Positions 9,390-18,833 of a stretch of 64,000 bases of DNA are shown here, in pieces; the first letter of the stretch is position 1; every line of letters starts with the position of its first letter. Position numbers and translations under genes: made by a program. The DNA comes from Blautia sp. MSJ-19 (GTDB lineage Bacteria > Bacillota > Clostridia > Lachnospirales > Lachnospiraceae), in contig NZ_JAHLQA010000044.1 in NCBI RefSeq assembly GCF_018918125.1, positions 40,455 to 104,454 on the forward strand, read 5' to 3'. Below the pieces are notes generated by a model that ran no database searches, was not told the DNA's origin, and was given only the letters and a program-made list of their open reading frames with translations.

Positions 9390-10766
9390 TTACTCAAACG
9401 GTATTTCCAACTGTTCCGGTACTTCTATAAATCCGTCTTTATCTTTCTTCACCGAATCTTTCATCCGTTTCCATGACCGCTGTATTCCATATTCCTTTCC
9501 GAATCGATGTGTACCATGTGGTTTCCAGCCTACAATCGCATTGTTCATAATATTGGCAATTTCTTTACCTTCCCACTGTTTCATTTCTCCGGTTCGATGT
9601 AGCGCTTCATCGAACAGAATTCTTGTACATACATAATCGTCATCGTAGTCATCAAGAAATTCCTGTATGATTCCGGCATTGGTATCTTCCGGCATAAATT
9701 CTTTCTGCAGACGCTTTGCCTCTTCCTCAATTTCCTTTGTAAATCCTAAGAACACATTTCCCTGTCGATACAGTACCATTGCCTCTGCCCAAGCCTGTTC
9801 GATATAGGCTTTGCTCTCTGCCTCATTGTCCAGAATATGAACTTCTGCTTTCGACATATCTGTCATCACCGGAGCAAATCTTCTGTTTCCGGTTCTGTCC
9901 AGCGGAAGGAAATTCAAATCATTTGAAGTACCGCAAAATACACACTGTCTCGGTCTGTCTTCCGGGTGAACTTCATAAGGTACTTTATAAGTTTCTTTCT
10001 GTCTGCTCAGAAACGATTTTATCTGTTCAATATTCTTTGCTGTGATAGTTGCCTTCATTTCTCCCATTTCGATAATCCAGTGATTTTGCAGTTTTCTGTA
10101 AATATTTTCATCATCCAAATGATCCAGATTGTCGCTGAACCATTCTTCTTTTATCGCTAGATATTTGAAAAATGTGGACTTTCCGGCTCCCTGACTCCCA
10201 ACCAAACACAACATAATATCATATTTTATTCCCGGTTCATAAATTCTTGAAATCGCTGCCAGCATGTGCATTTTCATTACTCCGATTGTATATTTGCTCT
10301 TTTCTGCTCCCAGAAAATGTGGAAGCATATTTTCTATTCTTGGAATTCCGTCCCAGACCAGACTCTCCAGATAATCTCTAATTGGGTGATATTTATTTTC
10401 ATTGGAAACAATATCTATTCCTGCTTTGATCACACGCTCACTTGTCAGTTCATAATTTTCTTCCAGATACATCTTCAAATTATTTTCATCAGTATCTGTA
10501 ACCGTAGGACTGTTATTCCTCCGCTCCCAGGGAACCTCTTTTACAATGTCCATCCTTCCAGAAAGTTCATTTCGTTTAATCGCTTTTTTCAATACCGGAT
10601 CATTTTGAAGTACGGTTACACAATTTCTAATTGTCTGCTTTGTTCTTCCTTTATCCGTATGCTCCAACATATTATTGACATCTTCTGTTGTAAGCATTTC
10701 CTCGTTCACAATATCTTCTAATTCCATCAAGGACTTCTCGCTGATATTCGTTAATTCTTTCTTCAA
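9390..10766 (-). CDS. VapE family replicative helicase/primase-associated protein
   Basis: A 458-residue protein of the virulence-associated E family (PF05272), a superfamily 3-like ATPase found in phages, satellites and integrative elements. Walker A is GSQGAGKST near residue 190; a Walker B-like acidic stretch is WIIEMGEM near 235, and an arginine-finger region is DRTGNRRFAPV near 295. It would unwind DNA at the element's origin with the CHC2 primase upstream. The start is uncertain: TTG at 10766 has GGGAGG 9 bases before it, TTG at 10775 touches that site. Either way it overlaps the primase gene by about 100 bases, an unusually long overlap. Confidence 0.88.
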   Translation of the reverse strand: MKKELTNISEKSLMELEDIVNEEMLTTEDVNNMLEHTDKGRTKQTIRNCVTVLQNDPVLKKAIKRNELSGRMDIVKEVPWERRNNSPTVTDTDENNLKMYLEENYELTSERVIKAGIDIVSNENKYHPIRDYLESLVWDGIPRIENMLPHFLGAEKSKYTIGVMKMHMLAAISRIYEPGIKYDIMLCLVGSQGAGKSTFFKYLAIKEEWFSDNLDHLDDENIYRKLQNHWIIEMGEMKATITAKNIEQIKSFLSRQKETYKVPYEVHPEDRPRQCVFCGTSNDLNFLPLDRTGNRRFAPVMTDMSKAEVHILDNEAESKAYIEQAWAEAMVLYRQGNVFLGFTKEIEEEAKRLQKEFMPEDTNAGIIQEFLDDYDDDYVCTRILFDEALHRTGEMKQWEGKEIANIMNNAIVGWKPHGTHRFGKEYGIQRSWKRMKDSVKKDKDGFIEVPEQLEIPFE

Positions 10767-11346
10767 TTTTTTCAACCTCCCTTCTCTTCATCTTGAAAAA
10801 CTCTACAATCTCTTCTCCTGTTCCAAACATCAGCACGTCCAGATAGTCATTTATCTTTCTTTCATTTGCCAATGCCTCCGTAAATAATTCGTGCCACTCT
10901 TCATCTGGTTCTGGTTTGTAAATCTCTTTCCAGAACTGAATCCATTTCAGATATCTGATCAGCACGTCTGTTGCATGTTTCAACCACTGCTCCAGTTTTT
11001 CTCTGATCATCACAACTTTAGGTTTCTTTGATATCAAAGTATTCCTGCTTTGGTGCATCCTTTTGTATTTGTTTCTGTCTTCGATTTTTATATCCAGTCC
11101 AAAATCTTCTATCATCTTTTTCGCAGCTTCATACTGTGATATTCCAAATAACCTTGCTGTAAAATCTATCGCATCACCGCCCACTCCACATGCAAAGCAG
11201 TGATATATTTTATCGGCCTTCATACTTGGGTGTCGGTCTTTATGAAACGGACAACACGCCATTCCATTTCTTTTTACTTTAATCCCGTAATGCTCCGCAG
11301 CCTGTCTGGCTGTCACACATTCTTTTACCTGTTCAAATAATGTCAC
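10672..11346 (-). CDS. CHC2 zinc-finger DNA primase-like protein
   Basis: A 224-residue protein. The N-terminal CHC2 zinc finger is complete: CCPFHKDRHPS near residue 31, then YHCFACGVGGD near 48, giving Cys-x2-His-x14-Cys-x2-Cys. This is the DnaG-type DNA-binding module, but there is no TOPRIM catalytic domain, so catalysis must come from elsewhere or it acts as a template-recognition factor. The C-terminal half is charged helix. It starts at GTG 11346 behind AGGAGG. The 3' end overlaps vapE by about 95 bases in another frame. Confidence 0.85.
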   Translation of the reverse strand: MTLFEQVKECVTARQAAEHYGIKVKRNGMACCPFHKDRHPSMKADKIYHCFACGVGGDAIDFTARLFGISQYEAAKKMIEDFGLDIKIEDRNKYKRMHQSRNTLISKKPKVVMIREKLEQWLKHATDVLIRYLKWIQFWKEIYKPEPDEEWHELFTEALANERKINDYLDVLMFGTGEEIVEFFKMKRREVEKIEERINEYQREVLDGIRRYCERGNAYNRRCQ

Positions 11347-11446
11347 TTCTACCTCCTGCCCCTCCGGACAAGTCTCTGATGAACAGATATTCGGGAATTG
11401 TTGTATCGTTCAATTCGTGATATACTGAATCTGCCAAGATGATATA

Positions 11447-11521
11447 TCAGTGAATCTGATTATCAGAGAACTTGCTCAGATATTTTGTCTGGGCTTTTTC
11501 TTTTTGTCTGTTAGTAGCCAT
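11447..11521 (-). CDS. Very small protein, 24 residues
   Basis: ATG at 11519-11521 has AAGGAGT 7 bases upstream and runs to a TGA at 11447-11449. The product begins MATNRQKEKAQTKY and is basic and hydrophilic. I do not recognise a family. The strong ribosome-binding site and its place in the int-to-primase operon argue that it is translated. Confidence 0.5.
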   Translation of the reverse strand: MATNRQKEKAQTKYLSKFSDNQIH

Positions 11522-11532
11522 AGTTCCACTCC

Positions 11533-11703
11533 TTATACGAATCTCCTTGTTGGGATAATGATAATTTCAAATTTGCTTCCATCCTCTAATTCAAGAAGAA
11601 TCGCATAATCCGAATCTCGATCCGGTAAAATGGAACTTATCTTCAGCTTCTTACTATAATTGAGCGTATCAAATATTTTTCTGACTACTTTCTTTGTTTT
11701 CAT
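11533..11703 (-). CDS. Small mobile-element protein, 56 residues
   Basis: ATG at 11701-11703 is preceded by GGAGG 9 bases upstream; the stop is TAA at 11533-11535. The product begins MKTKKVVRKIFDTL, contains SSILPDRDSDYAILLEL and ends IIIPTRRFV. It is basic at the N-terminus and otherwise a mix of beta-type strands, without membrane helix. I recognise no function. It lies between integrase and primase on the same strand; the ribosome-binding site of the next small gene overlaps its end, suggesting coupled translation. Confidence 0.6.
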   Translation of the reverse strand: MKTKKVVRKIFDTLNYSKKLKISSILPDRDSDYAILLELEDGSKFEIIIIPTRRFV

Positions 11704-11743
11704 GTGTCTTTTCCTCCATATTTAACGTTTGTTGTCCAACATC

Positions 11744-12775
11744 TCAGCTACCTTTTTTTTGCTGTGACGGATACAGGTGACCATAAGTGTTTAATGTCAT
11801 CTGAATATCTTTGTGCCCCAGTCTTTCCTTGATGATCAGTGGCTCTACACCCTGATAAATCAGATATGCTACATGGCTGTGACGGATATCATGCACTCTG
11901 ATTGGTTTTACACCGGTCAATGCTTCATACTTCTTAAGCCGTTTCTGCAGTGTTCTCGCCACAATCGGAAATAACCGCTGATTTTCCGGAAATCCATAAT
12001 GCTTCTTCGCATACTCCTGCACCTCTTCTTTAAGAAAATTAGGAATATCAATGGTACGGACTGAATTTTCTGTTTTTGGAGTATCAATCACATCTCTTTT
12101 CCTGATCCGGTTATAAGTCTTATTGATATGCAAAAGATTACCACTCATATCAAAGTCTGAAAGACTCAATGCCAGAAGTTCTCCTTCCCTGATTCCTGTC
12201 CAGAACAGGATTTCAAATATCAGATAATCCTCACTCTCTGGCTCAATCCCGGCGATAAAGCTGTCATATTCTGCTTTCGTCCAAAATTCCAGCTTATTAG
12301 CATCCGATTTCCCCATCTTTTTTACTTTCTTACATGGATTTTCCTTCAGATTGTAAATTTTCTGTGCATGATTAAACAGTGCATTTAACTGATTCTGAAT
12401 CATACGCTCATAAGTCTTGCTGTAACCTTTTTCCTGAATGGTGTTCTGCCACTGGATAATCTCTGCCGGTGTGATCTCATTCATTTTTCTTGTTCCAAAA
12501 TACGGAACAATGTGCTTGTTCATCATGTGCTGCTTGTTACGGATTGAATTTTCTTTCAGTTCATTCTTTTTATCTTCAAAATAGACTTGAATAAAACTGT
12601 TCATCTCCATTTTCATATCCGCTGCAGTCTTTCTTATGAATTCCTTTTCATAATTCAATGCTTCTTTCTTTGTCTTGAACCCTCTTTTCAGCTTCTGCGT
12701 TTTCTTACCTGTCCAGTCAATATAGCGGAAGCTCACATACCAGGTTCCCTGTGTTTTGTCCTTGTAAGCTGACAT
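11744..12775 (-). CDS. int: Tyrosine recombinase, integrase of the mobilizable element
   Basis: A 343-residue site-specific recombinase. It has an N-terminal arm-binding region (GTWYVSFRYIDWTGKK, residues 10-25), a SAM-like core-binding domain (about 58-150) and the catalytic domain. Catalytic residues visible: Arg196 in WTGIREGELL, His295 and Arg298 in HDIRHSH, His321 in RLGHKDIQ, and the nucleophile Tyr331 in NTYGHLYP. All are present, so it should be active. The start at 12775 is chosen because AAGGAGG lies 7 bases before the ATG. It follows the excisionase-like gene by 13 bases and shares its repressed promoter. Confidence 0.95.
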   Translation of the reverse strand: MSAYKDKTQGTWYVSFRYIDWTGKKTQKLKRGFKTKKEALNYEKEFIRKTAADMKMEMNSFIQVYFEDKKNELKENSIRNKQHMMNKHIVPYFGTRKMNEITPAEIIQWQNTIQEKGYSKTYERMIQNQLNALFNHAQKIYNLKENPCKKVKKMGKSDANKLEFWTKAEYDSFIAGIEPESEDYLIFEILFWTGIREGELLALSLSDFDMSGNLLHINKTYNRIRKRDVIDTPKTENSVRTIDIPNFLKEEVQEYAKKHYGFPENQRLFPIVARTLQKRLKKYEALTGVKPIRVHDIRHSHVAYLIYQGVEPLIIKERLGHKDIQMTLNTYGHLYPSQQKKGS

Positions 12776-12788
12776 CTTAAAACCTCCT

Positions 12789-12980
12789 TCACACTGCTCT
12801 CTGAGAGCATCCATAAAATTTTGTTTCCCAGTAGGGACGTGGAATCTTTCCACGAACTGCCACATATCCTTCCTTTGCCAGTTCATCATTAAGCTGCTTC
12901 AGAATGGAATATGCTTTACTGCGTTTCACGCCTAATTCTTCCATGACATCATCAACAGTCATCATATAATTAGTTCTCAT
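12789..12980 (-). CDS. Excisionase-like helix-turn-helix protein
   Basis: A 63-residue DNA-binding protein. TVDDVMEELGVKRSKAYSILKQL is a helix-turn-helix of the kind found in excisionases and small regulators, and RGKIPRPYWETKFYG may be the basic wing. Its size, position directly before int, and co-transcription from a repressed promoter suggest it directs excision. ATG at 12980 has AAGGAGG 5 bases upstream. A plain transcriptional role is the alternative. Confidence 0.7.
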   Translation of the reverse strand: MRTNYMMTVDDVMEELGVKRSKAYSILKQLNDELAKEGYVAVRGKIPRPYWETKFYGCSQRAV

Positions 12981-12996
12981 AGCGTCCTCCTTTCCA

Positions 12997-13056
12997 GTCA
13001 CTTTTGTGACTCTTTCGTTGTTCTCTTATAATAATTCACTTTTGTGAATTTGTCAA
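12997..13056 (-). promoter_or_regulatory. xis-int promoter with two operator copies
   Basis: On the minus strand TTGACA (13051-13056), 17 bases, TATTAT (13028-13033). The spacer is almost exactly the palindrome AATTCACTTTTGTGAATT (13033-13050). A second copy, GTCACTTTTGTGAC, lies at 12997-13010 near the transcription start. Both are TCAC-N4-GTGA, a likely site for the divergent XRE protein. Confidence 0.75.
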
Positions 13057-13130
13057 TAAACATTTGCGAATTTATTTTTTCCATTCCATACCTATTGCTT
13101 GCGTATCGGCAATTTGTTAAATCTCACTCT

Positions 13131-13158
13131 TTTGTATCATTCACTTTTGTGCTAGAAT
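13131..13158 (+). promoter_or_regulatory. XRE gene promoter with third operator copy
   Basis: A weak -35 TTTGTA (13131-13136) and -10 TAGAAT (13153-13158), spaced 16, precede the XRE start. TTCACTTTTGTGC at 13140-13152, an imperfect operator copy, fills the spacer, consistent with autoregulation. Confidence 0.55.
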
Positions 13159-13190
13159 AGAAGCACAAATATTATTAAGGAGGCAGCATT

Positions 13191-13724
13191 ATGGTTGGCA
13201 AAAAAATCCGGGCATTCCGGGAATTTAGAGGATACAGTCAGATACAGTTAGCCGAGCTGTCCGGCATTAACGTAGGAACAATCAGAAAATATGAACTGGG
13301 AATCCGGAATCCGAAACCGGATCAGTTAGAAAAGATTGCAACTGCACTGGGATTAAATGTAAGTGTTTTTCTGGATTTTAATATTGAAACAGTCGGAGAT
13401 GTACTCTCTCTGTTGTTTTCTATTGATGATTCGGTGAACCTCTCACTTGCTGAAACACCTGAGCAGAAGGTTGCACTGACATTCGAAAATCCTACAATGC
13501 AGGACTTTTTCAGGAAATGGTGTCAATTTAAAAATGTCTATGAAAAGGAAAAAGCTGAAATATTAGCTATTGAAGATGAAGATAAAAGACAGAAAGAACT
13601 GGATAAGCTGAACGCTACCCAGGAAGAATGGAAACTGCGTGCTATGGGAACTACAATAGGTTGTCATACCATCGTTAAGAAGGGCACTGAAGGTAATTCC
13701 ATCAAGACATATGATCTGACATGA
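13191..13724 (+). CDS. XRE family transcriptional regulator of the element
   Basis: A 177-residue repressor-like protein. The N-terminal helix-turn-helix is clear: QIQLAELSGINVGTIRKYE (residues 18-36) inside a Cro/CI-type domain of about 60 residues. A helical C-terminal part (about 100-155) rich in Glu and Lys probably dimerizes. There is no peptidase domain, so SOS-type self-cleavage is not expected. It is transcribed away from xis-int, and the shared intergenic region holds three TCAC-N4-GTGA palindromes, so it most likely silences excision and its own gene. ATG at 13191 follows AGGAGG. Confidence 0.85.
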   Translation: MVGKKIRAFREFRGYSQIQLAELSGINVGTIRKYELGIRNPKPDQLEKIATALGLNVSVFLDFNIETVGDVLSLLFSIDDSVNLSLAETPEQKVALTFENPTMQDFFRKWCQFKNVYEKEKAEILAIEDEDKRQKELDKLNATQEEWKLRAMGTTIGCHTIVKKGTEGNSIKTYDLT

Positions 13725-13733
13725 TTTTTGCAA

Positions 13734-13766
13734 AAGAAAAAGAGCCCTTATGAGCTCTGAGTTTTT
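13734..13766. terminator. Bidirectional terminator after the XRE gene
   Basis: AGAGC (13741-13745) pairs with GCTCT (13754-13758), with extra pairs, an A-run before and TTTTT after. It can end the XRE transcript and also a minus-strand transcript coming from 14.0 kb. Confidence 0.7.
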
Positions 13767-13769
13767 GGT

Positions 13770-13845
13770 GGTCTGGGTGGGAGTCTGCTTAGTATGTTAA
13801 ACCGTGCAACCATTACACTTCACCATCGCATACTCCCAGACCAAA
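13770..13845. repeat. Imperfect long inverted repeat with alternative inner pairing
   Basis: The right arm ACTCCCAGACCAAA (13832-13845) pairs with a left arm starting at about 13765 that has small insertions (GGTCTGGG then TGGGAGT, 13770-13784). Inside, AGTATG (13791-13796) can pair with CATACT (13829-13834), which competes with the outer stem. It lies at the 3' end of the putative minus-strand transcript from 14.0 kb. Confidence 0.5.
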
Positions 13846-13869
13846 TATTAATATATATTCTTTTCTCAT
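13813..13869 (-). CDS. Possible 18-residue peptide within a cryptic transcript
   Basis: ATG at 13867-13869 has GAAAGGA 9 bases upstream and reads MRKEYILIFGLGVCDGEV to a TAA at 13813-13815. The frame is open without an ATG back to a stop at 13996-13998, giving 60 sense codons with a plausible amphipathic, protein-like composition (GSIPNTIKPILGALSNC and beyond). Either a short peptide, the tail of a decayed gene, or coincidence in a non-coding RNA. No family recognised. Confidence 0.3.
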   Translation of the reverse strand: MRKEYILIFGLGVCDGEV

Positions 13870-13996
13870 CGAATCAAGTCCTTTCTTGCAAATATGTTTG
13901 ACTGCATCATAAATCAATCCAGAAACTAGGCAATTCGACAATGCTCCCAATATTGGTTTGATGGTGTTTGGAATCGAACCAAATCCTGTTACTAAT

Positions 13997-14038
13997 TATG
14001 TTATATTTATAGTATAACATAGTTTTAAAAATTGTCAA
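13997..14038 (-). promoter_or_regulatory. Promoter with 9-bp inverted repeat over the -10
   Basis: On the minus strand TTGACA (14033-14038), 16 bases, TATACT (14011-14016). TATGTTATA (13997-14005) and TATAACATA (14013-14021) form a perfect inverted repeat with a 7-base gap, covering the -10 and start point. The only thing downstream is the cryptic unit ending at 13.74 kb. Confidence 0.6.
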
Positions 14039-14069
14039 TTTTCATATTTTGTTATCATTCTGTTATCAC

Positions 14070-14107
14070 AAACGGTTGTCAGGACACTCTCCCGGCAACC
14101 GTTTTTC
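14070..14107 (+). terminator. Rho-independent terminator
   Basis: AAACGGTTG (14070-14078) and CAACCGTTT (14096-14104) form a 9-bp stem followed by TTC. It is oriented for plus-strand transcription, for which no gene other than the XRE gene is near. Confidence 0.65.
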
Positions 14108-14156
14108 TATACTGTTCGTTATTCTTTTCTACTCTTTTACATATTTTCGAGCAACA

Positions 14157-14188
14157 GAAAAACCCGTAGAACCGAAGTTCTACGGGTA
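14157..14188 (-). terminator. Terminator of the str operon (after tuf)
   Basis: A perfect 11-bp stem ACCCGTAGAAC/GTTCTACGGGT with CGAA loop on the plus strand (14162-14187), followed on the minus strand by TTTTTC. Confidence 0.9.
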
Positions 14189-14243
14189 TCTTACGTTTGG
14201 ACACAACGTTATCTTGCGATAACAAATCTATATTCAGATTGTA

Positions 14244-15437
14244 TTACTCGATGATTGTAGCAACACGTCCTGATCCTACAGTACGTCCACCTTCACGGAT
14301 AGCGAAAGTAAGACCCTGGCTCATAGCGATTGGGTGGATCAGTTCGATTGTCATTTCGATGTTATCTCCAGGCATGCACATTTCTGTTCCTTCTGGAAGG
14401 TTGCAAACACCTGTTACGTCTGTTGTTCTGAAGTAGAACTGCGGACGATAGTTGTTGAAGAATGGAGTATGACGTCCACCTTCATCTTTTGTCAGAACGT
14501 AAACCTGAGCTGTGAATTTTGTATGGCATGTAAGTGTTCCTGGTTTAGCAAGAACCTGTCCACGCTCGATTTCGTTTCTCTGAACACCACGAAGAAGAGC
14601 ACCGATGTTATCACCAGCCTGAGCTTCGTCAAGAAGTTTACGGAACATTTCGATTCCTGTAACAACAACTTTACGTGTTTCTTCTTTGATACCAACGATT
14701 TCAACTTCTTCAGATACGTGAAGAACACCAGCTTCTACTCTACCAGTAGCAACTGTTCCACGTCCTGTGATGGAGAATACGTCCTCTACAGGCATTACGA
14801 ACGGTTTGTCTGTGTCACGCTGTGGGTCCGGAATGTACTCATCAACTGCGTTCATGAGTTCCATGATCTTGTCGCCCCATTCGCTGTTCGGATCTTCAAG
14901 AGCTTTAAGAGCGGATCCCTGGATAACCGGGATGTCATCTCCTGGGAAATCATACTCGGAAAGAAGTTCACGAATTTCCATCTCAACCAGTTCAAGAAGT
15001 TCATCATCGTCTACCATATCGCATTTGTTCATGAATACAACGATGTATGGAACACCTACCTGACGGGAAAGAAGGATGTGCTCTTTTGTCTGAGCCATAA
15101 CACCGTCTGTAGCAGCAACAACAAGGATAGCACCATCCATCTGAGCTGCACCTGTGATCATGTTCTTAACGTAGTCAGCATGTCCTGGGCAGTCAACGTG
15201 TGCATAGTGTCTATGCTCTGTTTCGTACTCAACGTGTGCTGTAGAGATTGTGATACCACGCTCTCTTTCTTCTGGAGCTTTATCAATGTTCTCGAAATCT
15301 GTAGCGGAGTTTCCTTCTACTCTTTCAGCAAGAACTTTTGTGATAGCTGCTGTTAAAGTTGTTTTACCATGGTCAACGTGTCCGATGGTACCAATGTTAC
15401 AATGCGGTTTTGTTCTCTCAAACTTAGCCTTTGCCAT
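14244..15437 (-). CDS. tuf: Translation elongation factor Tu
   Basis: A 397-residue GTPase that delivers aminoacyl-tRNA to the ribosome. G1 is GHVDHGKTT near residue 19, G3 is DCPGH near 82, G4 is NKCD near 137, and domains 2 and 3 follow to the usual C-terminal RVATIIE. Full length and typical. It is the last gene of rpsL-rpsG-fusA-tuf. AAGGAGG lies before the ATG, immediately after an internal hairpin and T-run, so a separate tuf promoter and a possible attenuator both precede it. Confidence 0.99.
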   Translation of the reverse strand: MAKAKFERTKPHCNIGTIGHVDHGKTTLTAAITKVLAERVEGNSATDFENIDKAPEERERGITISTAHVEYETEHRHYAHVDCPGHADYVKNMITGAAQMDGAILVVAATDGVMAQTKEHILLSRQVGVPYIVVFMNKCDMVDDDELLELVEMEIRELLSEYDFPGDDIPVIQGSALKALEDPNSEWGDKIMELMNAVDEYIPDPQRDTDKPFVMPVEDVFSITGRGTVATGRVEAGVLHVSEEVEIVGIKEETRKVVVTGIEMFRKLLDEAQAGDNIGALLRGVQRNEIERGQVLAKPGTLTCHTKFTAQVYVLTKDEGGRHTPFFNNYRPQFYFRTTDVTGVCNLPEGTEMCMPGDNIEMTIELIHPIAMSQGLTFAIREGGRTVGSGRVATIIE

Positions 15438-15454
15438 TTTAAAATGTCCTCCTT

Positions 15455-15540
15455 AAAAAACTATGCTCTCTCTTTCAGAGCATTTTATCAGTTTTTGACT
15501 TGCTATCCTTGATTATATTGCAAATCAAGGATATTTGCAA
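15455..15540 (-). promoter_or_regulatory. Internal tuf promoter and adjacent attenuator-like hairpin
   Basis: Minus strand: TTGCAA (15535-15540), 17 bases, TATAAT (15512-15517). Downstream, ATGCTCT/AGAGCAT (15463-15483) is followed by a T-run (15455-15460) that abuts the tuf ribosome-binding site at 15448-15454. Formation of the hairpin could end transcription just before tuf. Confidence 0.55.
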
Positions 15541-15554
15541 GCTTTTTTATATCA

Positions 15555-17678
15555 TCAGTCTTTCTTAGAAAGAATCTTTTCCTGAACGGACTTCGGAACC
15601 TGTTCATATTTCTCGAAGAACATGGAGTAGTTACCACGTCCCTGAGTTCTGGAACGAAGATCTGTTGCGTATCCGAACATTTCAGAAAGCGGAACGAATC
15701 CACGGATCATCTTACCTCCGCCGATATCATCCATACCTTCGATACGACCACGACGGGAGTTGATATCACCGATAACATCACCCATGTAATCTTCCGGAGT
15801 AGTAACTTCGACTCTCATGATAGGTTCAAGAAGAATCGGAGATGCTTTCTGCATAGCATCCTTGAATGCAAGGGAACCTGCAATGTGGAATGCCATTTCA
15901 GAGGAATCGACTTCATGATAAGAACCGTCATATACGTTTGCATGAACGCCGACTACCGGGAATCCACCCAGAATACCAGCTTTCATAGCTTCCTCGATAC
16001 CTTCACCAACAGCCGGGATGTATTCCTTCGGAATAGCACCACCAACAACTGTGGATTCGAACTTGTACAGTTCTTCTCCGTTGGCATCCATAGGCTCGAA
16101 TTTAACTTTACAGTGACCATACTGTCCACGACCACCAGACTGTTTAGCATATTTGCTGTCGATGTCTACTGGTTTAGTAATAGTCTCTTTGTATGCAACC
16201 TGAGGAGCACCTACGTTAGCCTCTACTTTGAATTCACGAAGCAGACGGTCAACGATGATTTCCAGATGCAGCTCACCCATACCAGCGATGATTGTCTGAC
16301 CTGTTTCCTGATTTGTATGTGCACGGAATGTCGGGTCTTCTTCTGCCAGTTTTGCAAGAGCTTCACCAAGTTTACCCTGGCCGGCTTTTGTCTTAGGCTC
16401 GATTGCAAGTTCGATAACCGGTTCCGGGAATTCCATGGACTCAAGGATTACCGGATGCTGGTCATCACAGATTGTATCACCAGTTGTGGTGAATTTGAAA
16501 CCGATTGCTGCTGCGATATCTCCAGAGTATACTTTGTCCAGTTCCATACGTTTGTTAGCGTGCATCTGAAGGATACGGCCAACACGTTCTTTCTTGTCCT
16601 TAGTAGCATTGAGTACATAAGAACCAGAATTCATAGTACCGGAGTATACACGGAAGTATGCCAGCTTACCAACAAATGGGTCTGTCATAATCTTGAATGC
16701 CAGAGCGGAGAATGGTTCTTCATCAGAAGAATGTCTCACGATCGGGTTGCCATCCATGTCAACACCCTCGATTGGAGGAATGTCTGTTGGAGCAGGCATA
16801 AATTCAATGATCGCATCCAGAAGTTTCTGAACACCCTTGTTTCTGTATGCAGTACCGCAGCATACCGGTACAGCTGTACATTCGCAAGTAGCTTTACGAA
16901 GAACGGCTTTCATTCTTTCAACGGTCGGTTCTTCACCTTCCAGATATTCCATCATTAAATCATCATCGAGTTCGCAGATTTTCTCTACGAGTTCTGTATG
17001 ATAAAGTTCTGCTTCTTCCTGCATATCTTCCGGAATATCTGTGATGGAAATGTCTTCACCTTTCTCATCGTTGTAGATATAAGCCTGCATTTCGAAAAGG
17101 TCGATGATTCCTTTGAATTCATCTTCTTTTCCGATTGGAAGCTGTAAGCAGATTGCGTTTTTACCAAGACGAGTCTTGATCTGATCTACAGCATTGTAGA
17201 AGTTTGCACCGAGGATATCCATCTTGTTGATGAATGCCATACGCGGTACATTGTAAGTGTCAGCCTGACGCCAAACGTTTTCAGACTGAGGTTCTACACC
17301 ACCTTTTGCACAGAAGACGCCGACAGCGCCGTCAAGTACACGGAGTGAACGCTCAACCTCTACGGTGAAGTCTACGTGTCCTGGAGTATCAATGATGTTG
17401 ATACGGTGTTCCAGAGCACCTGGTTTAGTCTTGCAGTGATCCTGCAGAGTCCAGTGACATGTTGTAGCAGCGGAAGTAATTGTGATACCTCTCTCCTGCT
17501 CCTGCTCCATCCAGTCCATTGTTGCGGTACCTTCATGAGTATCACCGATTTTATAGTTGACACCTGTATAATAAAGGATACGTTCTGTAAGAGTTGTCTT
17601 ACCTGCATCGATATGAGCCATGATACCAATGTTTCTGGTACGCTCAAGCGGGTATTCTCTACCTTCTTTTCCAGCCAA
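15555..17678 (-). CDS. fusA: Translation elongation factor G
   Basis: A 707-residue GTPase driving ribosomal translocation. G1 is AHIDAGKTT near residue 20, G3 DTPGHVDF near 90, and G4 NKMD near 148. Domains II to V follow, including RGRIEGM and the C-terminal domain V. Length is normal. It starts 17 bases after rpsG, in the str operon order. Nothing unusual was seen. Confidence 0.99.
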   Translation of the reverse strand: MAGKEGREYPLERTRNIGIMAHIDAGKTTLTERILYYTGVNYKIGDTHEGTATMDWMEQEQERGITITSAATTCHWTLQDHCKTKPGALEHRINIIDTPGHVDFTVEVERSLRVLDGAVGVFCAKGGVEPQSENVWRQADTYNVPRMAFINKMDILGANFYNAVDQIKTRLGKNAICLQLPIGKEDEFKGIIDLFEMQAYIYNDEKGEDISITDIPEDMQEEAELYHTELVEKICELDDDLMMEYLEGEEPTVERMKAVLRKATCECTAVPVCCGTAYRNKGVQKLLDAIIEFMPAPTDIPPIEGVDMDGNPIVRHSSDEEPFSALAFKIMTDPFVGKLAYFRVYSGTMNSGSYVLNATKDKKERVGRILQMHANKRMELDKVYSGDIAAAIGFKFTTTGDTICDDQHPVILESMEFPEPVIELAIEPKTKAGQGKLGEALAKLAEEDPTFRAHTNQETGQTIIAGMGELHLEIIVDRLLREFKVEANVGAPQVAYKETITKPVDIDSKYAKQSGGRGQYGHCKVKFEPMDANGEELYKFESTVVGGAIPKEYIPAVGEGIEEAMKAGILGGFPVVGVHANVYDGSYHEVDSSEMAFHIAGSLAFKDAMQKASPILLEPIMRVEVTTPEDYMGDVIGDINSRRGRIEGMDDIGGGKMIRGFVPLSEMFGYATDLRSRTQGRGNYSMFFEKYEQVPKSVQEKILSKKD

Positions 17679-17695
17679 TTGGATTTCCTCCTTGA

Positions 17696-18416
<721 letters not shown>

Positions 18417-18833
18417 TTATTTCTTTTTAGGTCTCTTAGCACCATATTTGGAGCGGGCCTGTTTTCTGTTTGCTACACCTGCAGTATCCAGTGTACCTCT
18501 GATGATGTGGTATCTGGTACCAGGTAAGTCCTTAACACGTCCACCACGGATAAGAACTACGCTATGCTCCTGAAGGTTGTGACCTTCTCCTGGGATATAG
18601 CTTGTTACTTCGATTCCGTTGGAAAGACGAACTCTGGCGATCTTTCTAAGAGCTGAGTTAGGTTTTTTAGGTGTTGCAGTTTTAACTGCTGTACAAACTC
18701 CACGTTTCTGTGGTGCAGACTGTTCAACAGCTTTCTTTCTTAAAGAGTTGAATGTTTTCTGCAGAGCCGGTGCTGTAGATTTCTTTACAGCTGTCTGACG
18801 TCCTTTTCTTACTAACTGGTTGAATGTTGGCAT
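18417..18833 (-). CDS. rpsL: 30S ribosomal protein S12
   Basis: A 138-residue decoding-centre protein. It begins [12 protein letters not shown] and contains the conserved KKPNSALRK and [12 protein letters not shown] stretches, where streptomycin-resistance substitutions arise; both lysine positions are wild type by eye. First gene of the str operon. GGAGG precedes the ATG and a near-consensus promoter lies about 120 bases upstream. Confidence 0.99.
   Translation of the reverse strand: MPTFNQLVRKGRQTAVKKSTAPALQKTFNSLRKKAVEQSAPQKRGVCTAVKTATPKKPNSALRKIARVRLSNGIEVTSYIPGEGHNLQEHSVVLIRGGRVKDLPGTRYHIIRGTLDTAGVANRKQARSKYGAKRPKKK

Larger units (their letters stand above)
7007..13766. mobile_element. 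Integrative mobilizable element (MobV/VapE/tyrosine integrase type)
   Basis: A compact gene block holds every function such an element needs: tyrosine integrase and excisionase-like protein, a divergent XRE regulator, CHC2 primase and VapE helicase for replication, a MobV relaxase with stem-loop oriT candidate, and the TnpV and DUF5348-type proteins that usually accompany it. There are no conjugative secretion genes, so it would depend on a helper. Limits are approximate: I did not find the attachment-site repeats. The left limit is given as the end of tnpV and the right limit as the terminator after the XRE gene. Confidence 0.75.

Noticed and set aside
13967..13983. Sequence like a tRNA T-arm (5-bp stem, 7-base loop TTCGATT on the minus strand)
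   Set aside because: No acceptor, D-arm or anticodon arm can be built around it; it lies in the open frame of the cryptic unit. It could be a remnant attachment site, but no second copy was found.
14334..15356. 340-codon frame opposite tuf
   Set aside because: Antisense shadow of a highly biased, conserved gene; no ribosome-binding site or family.
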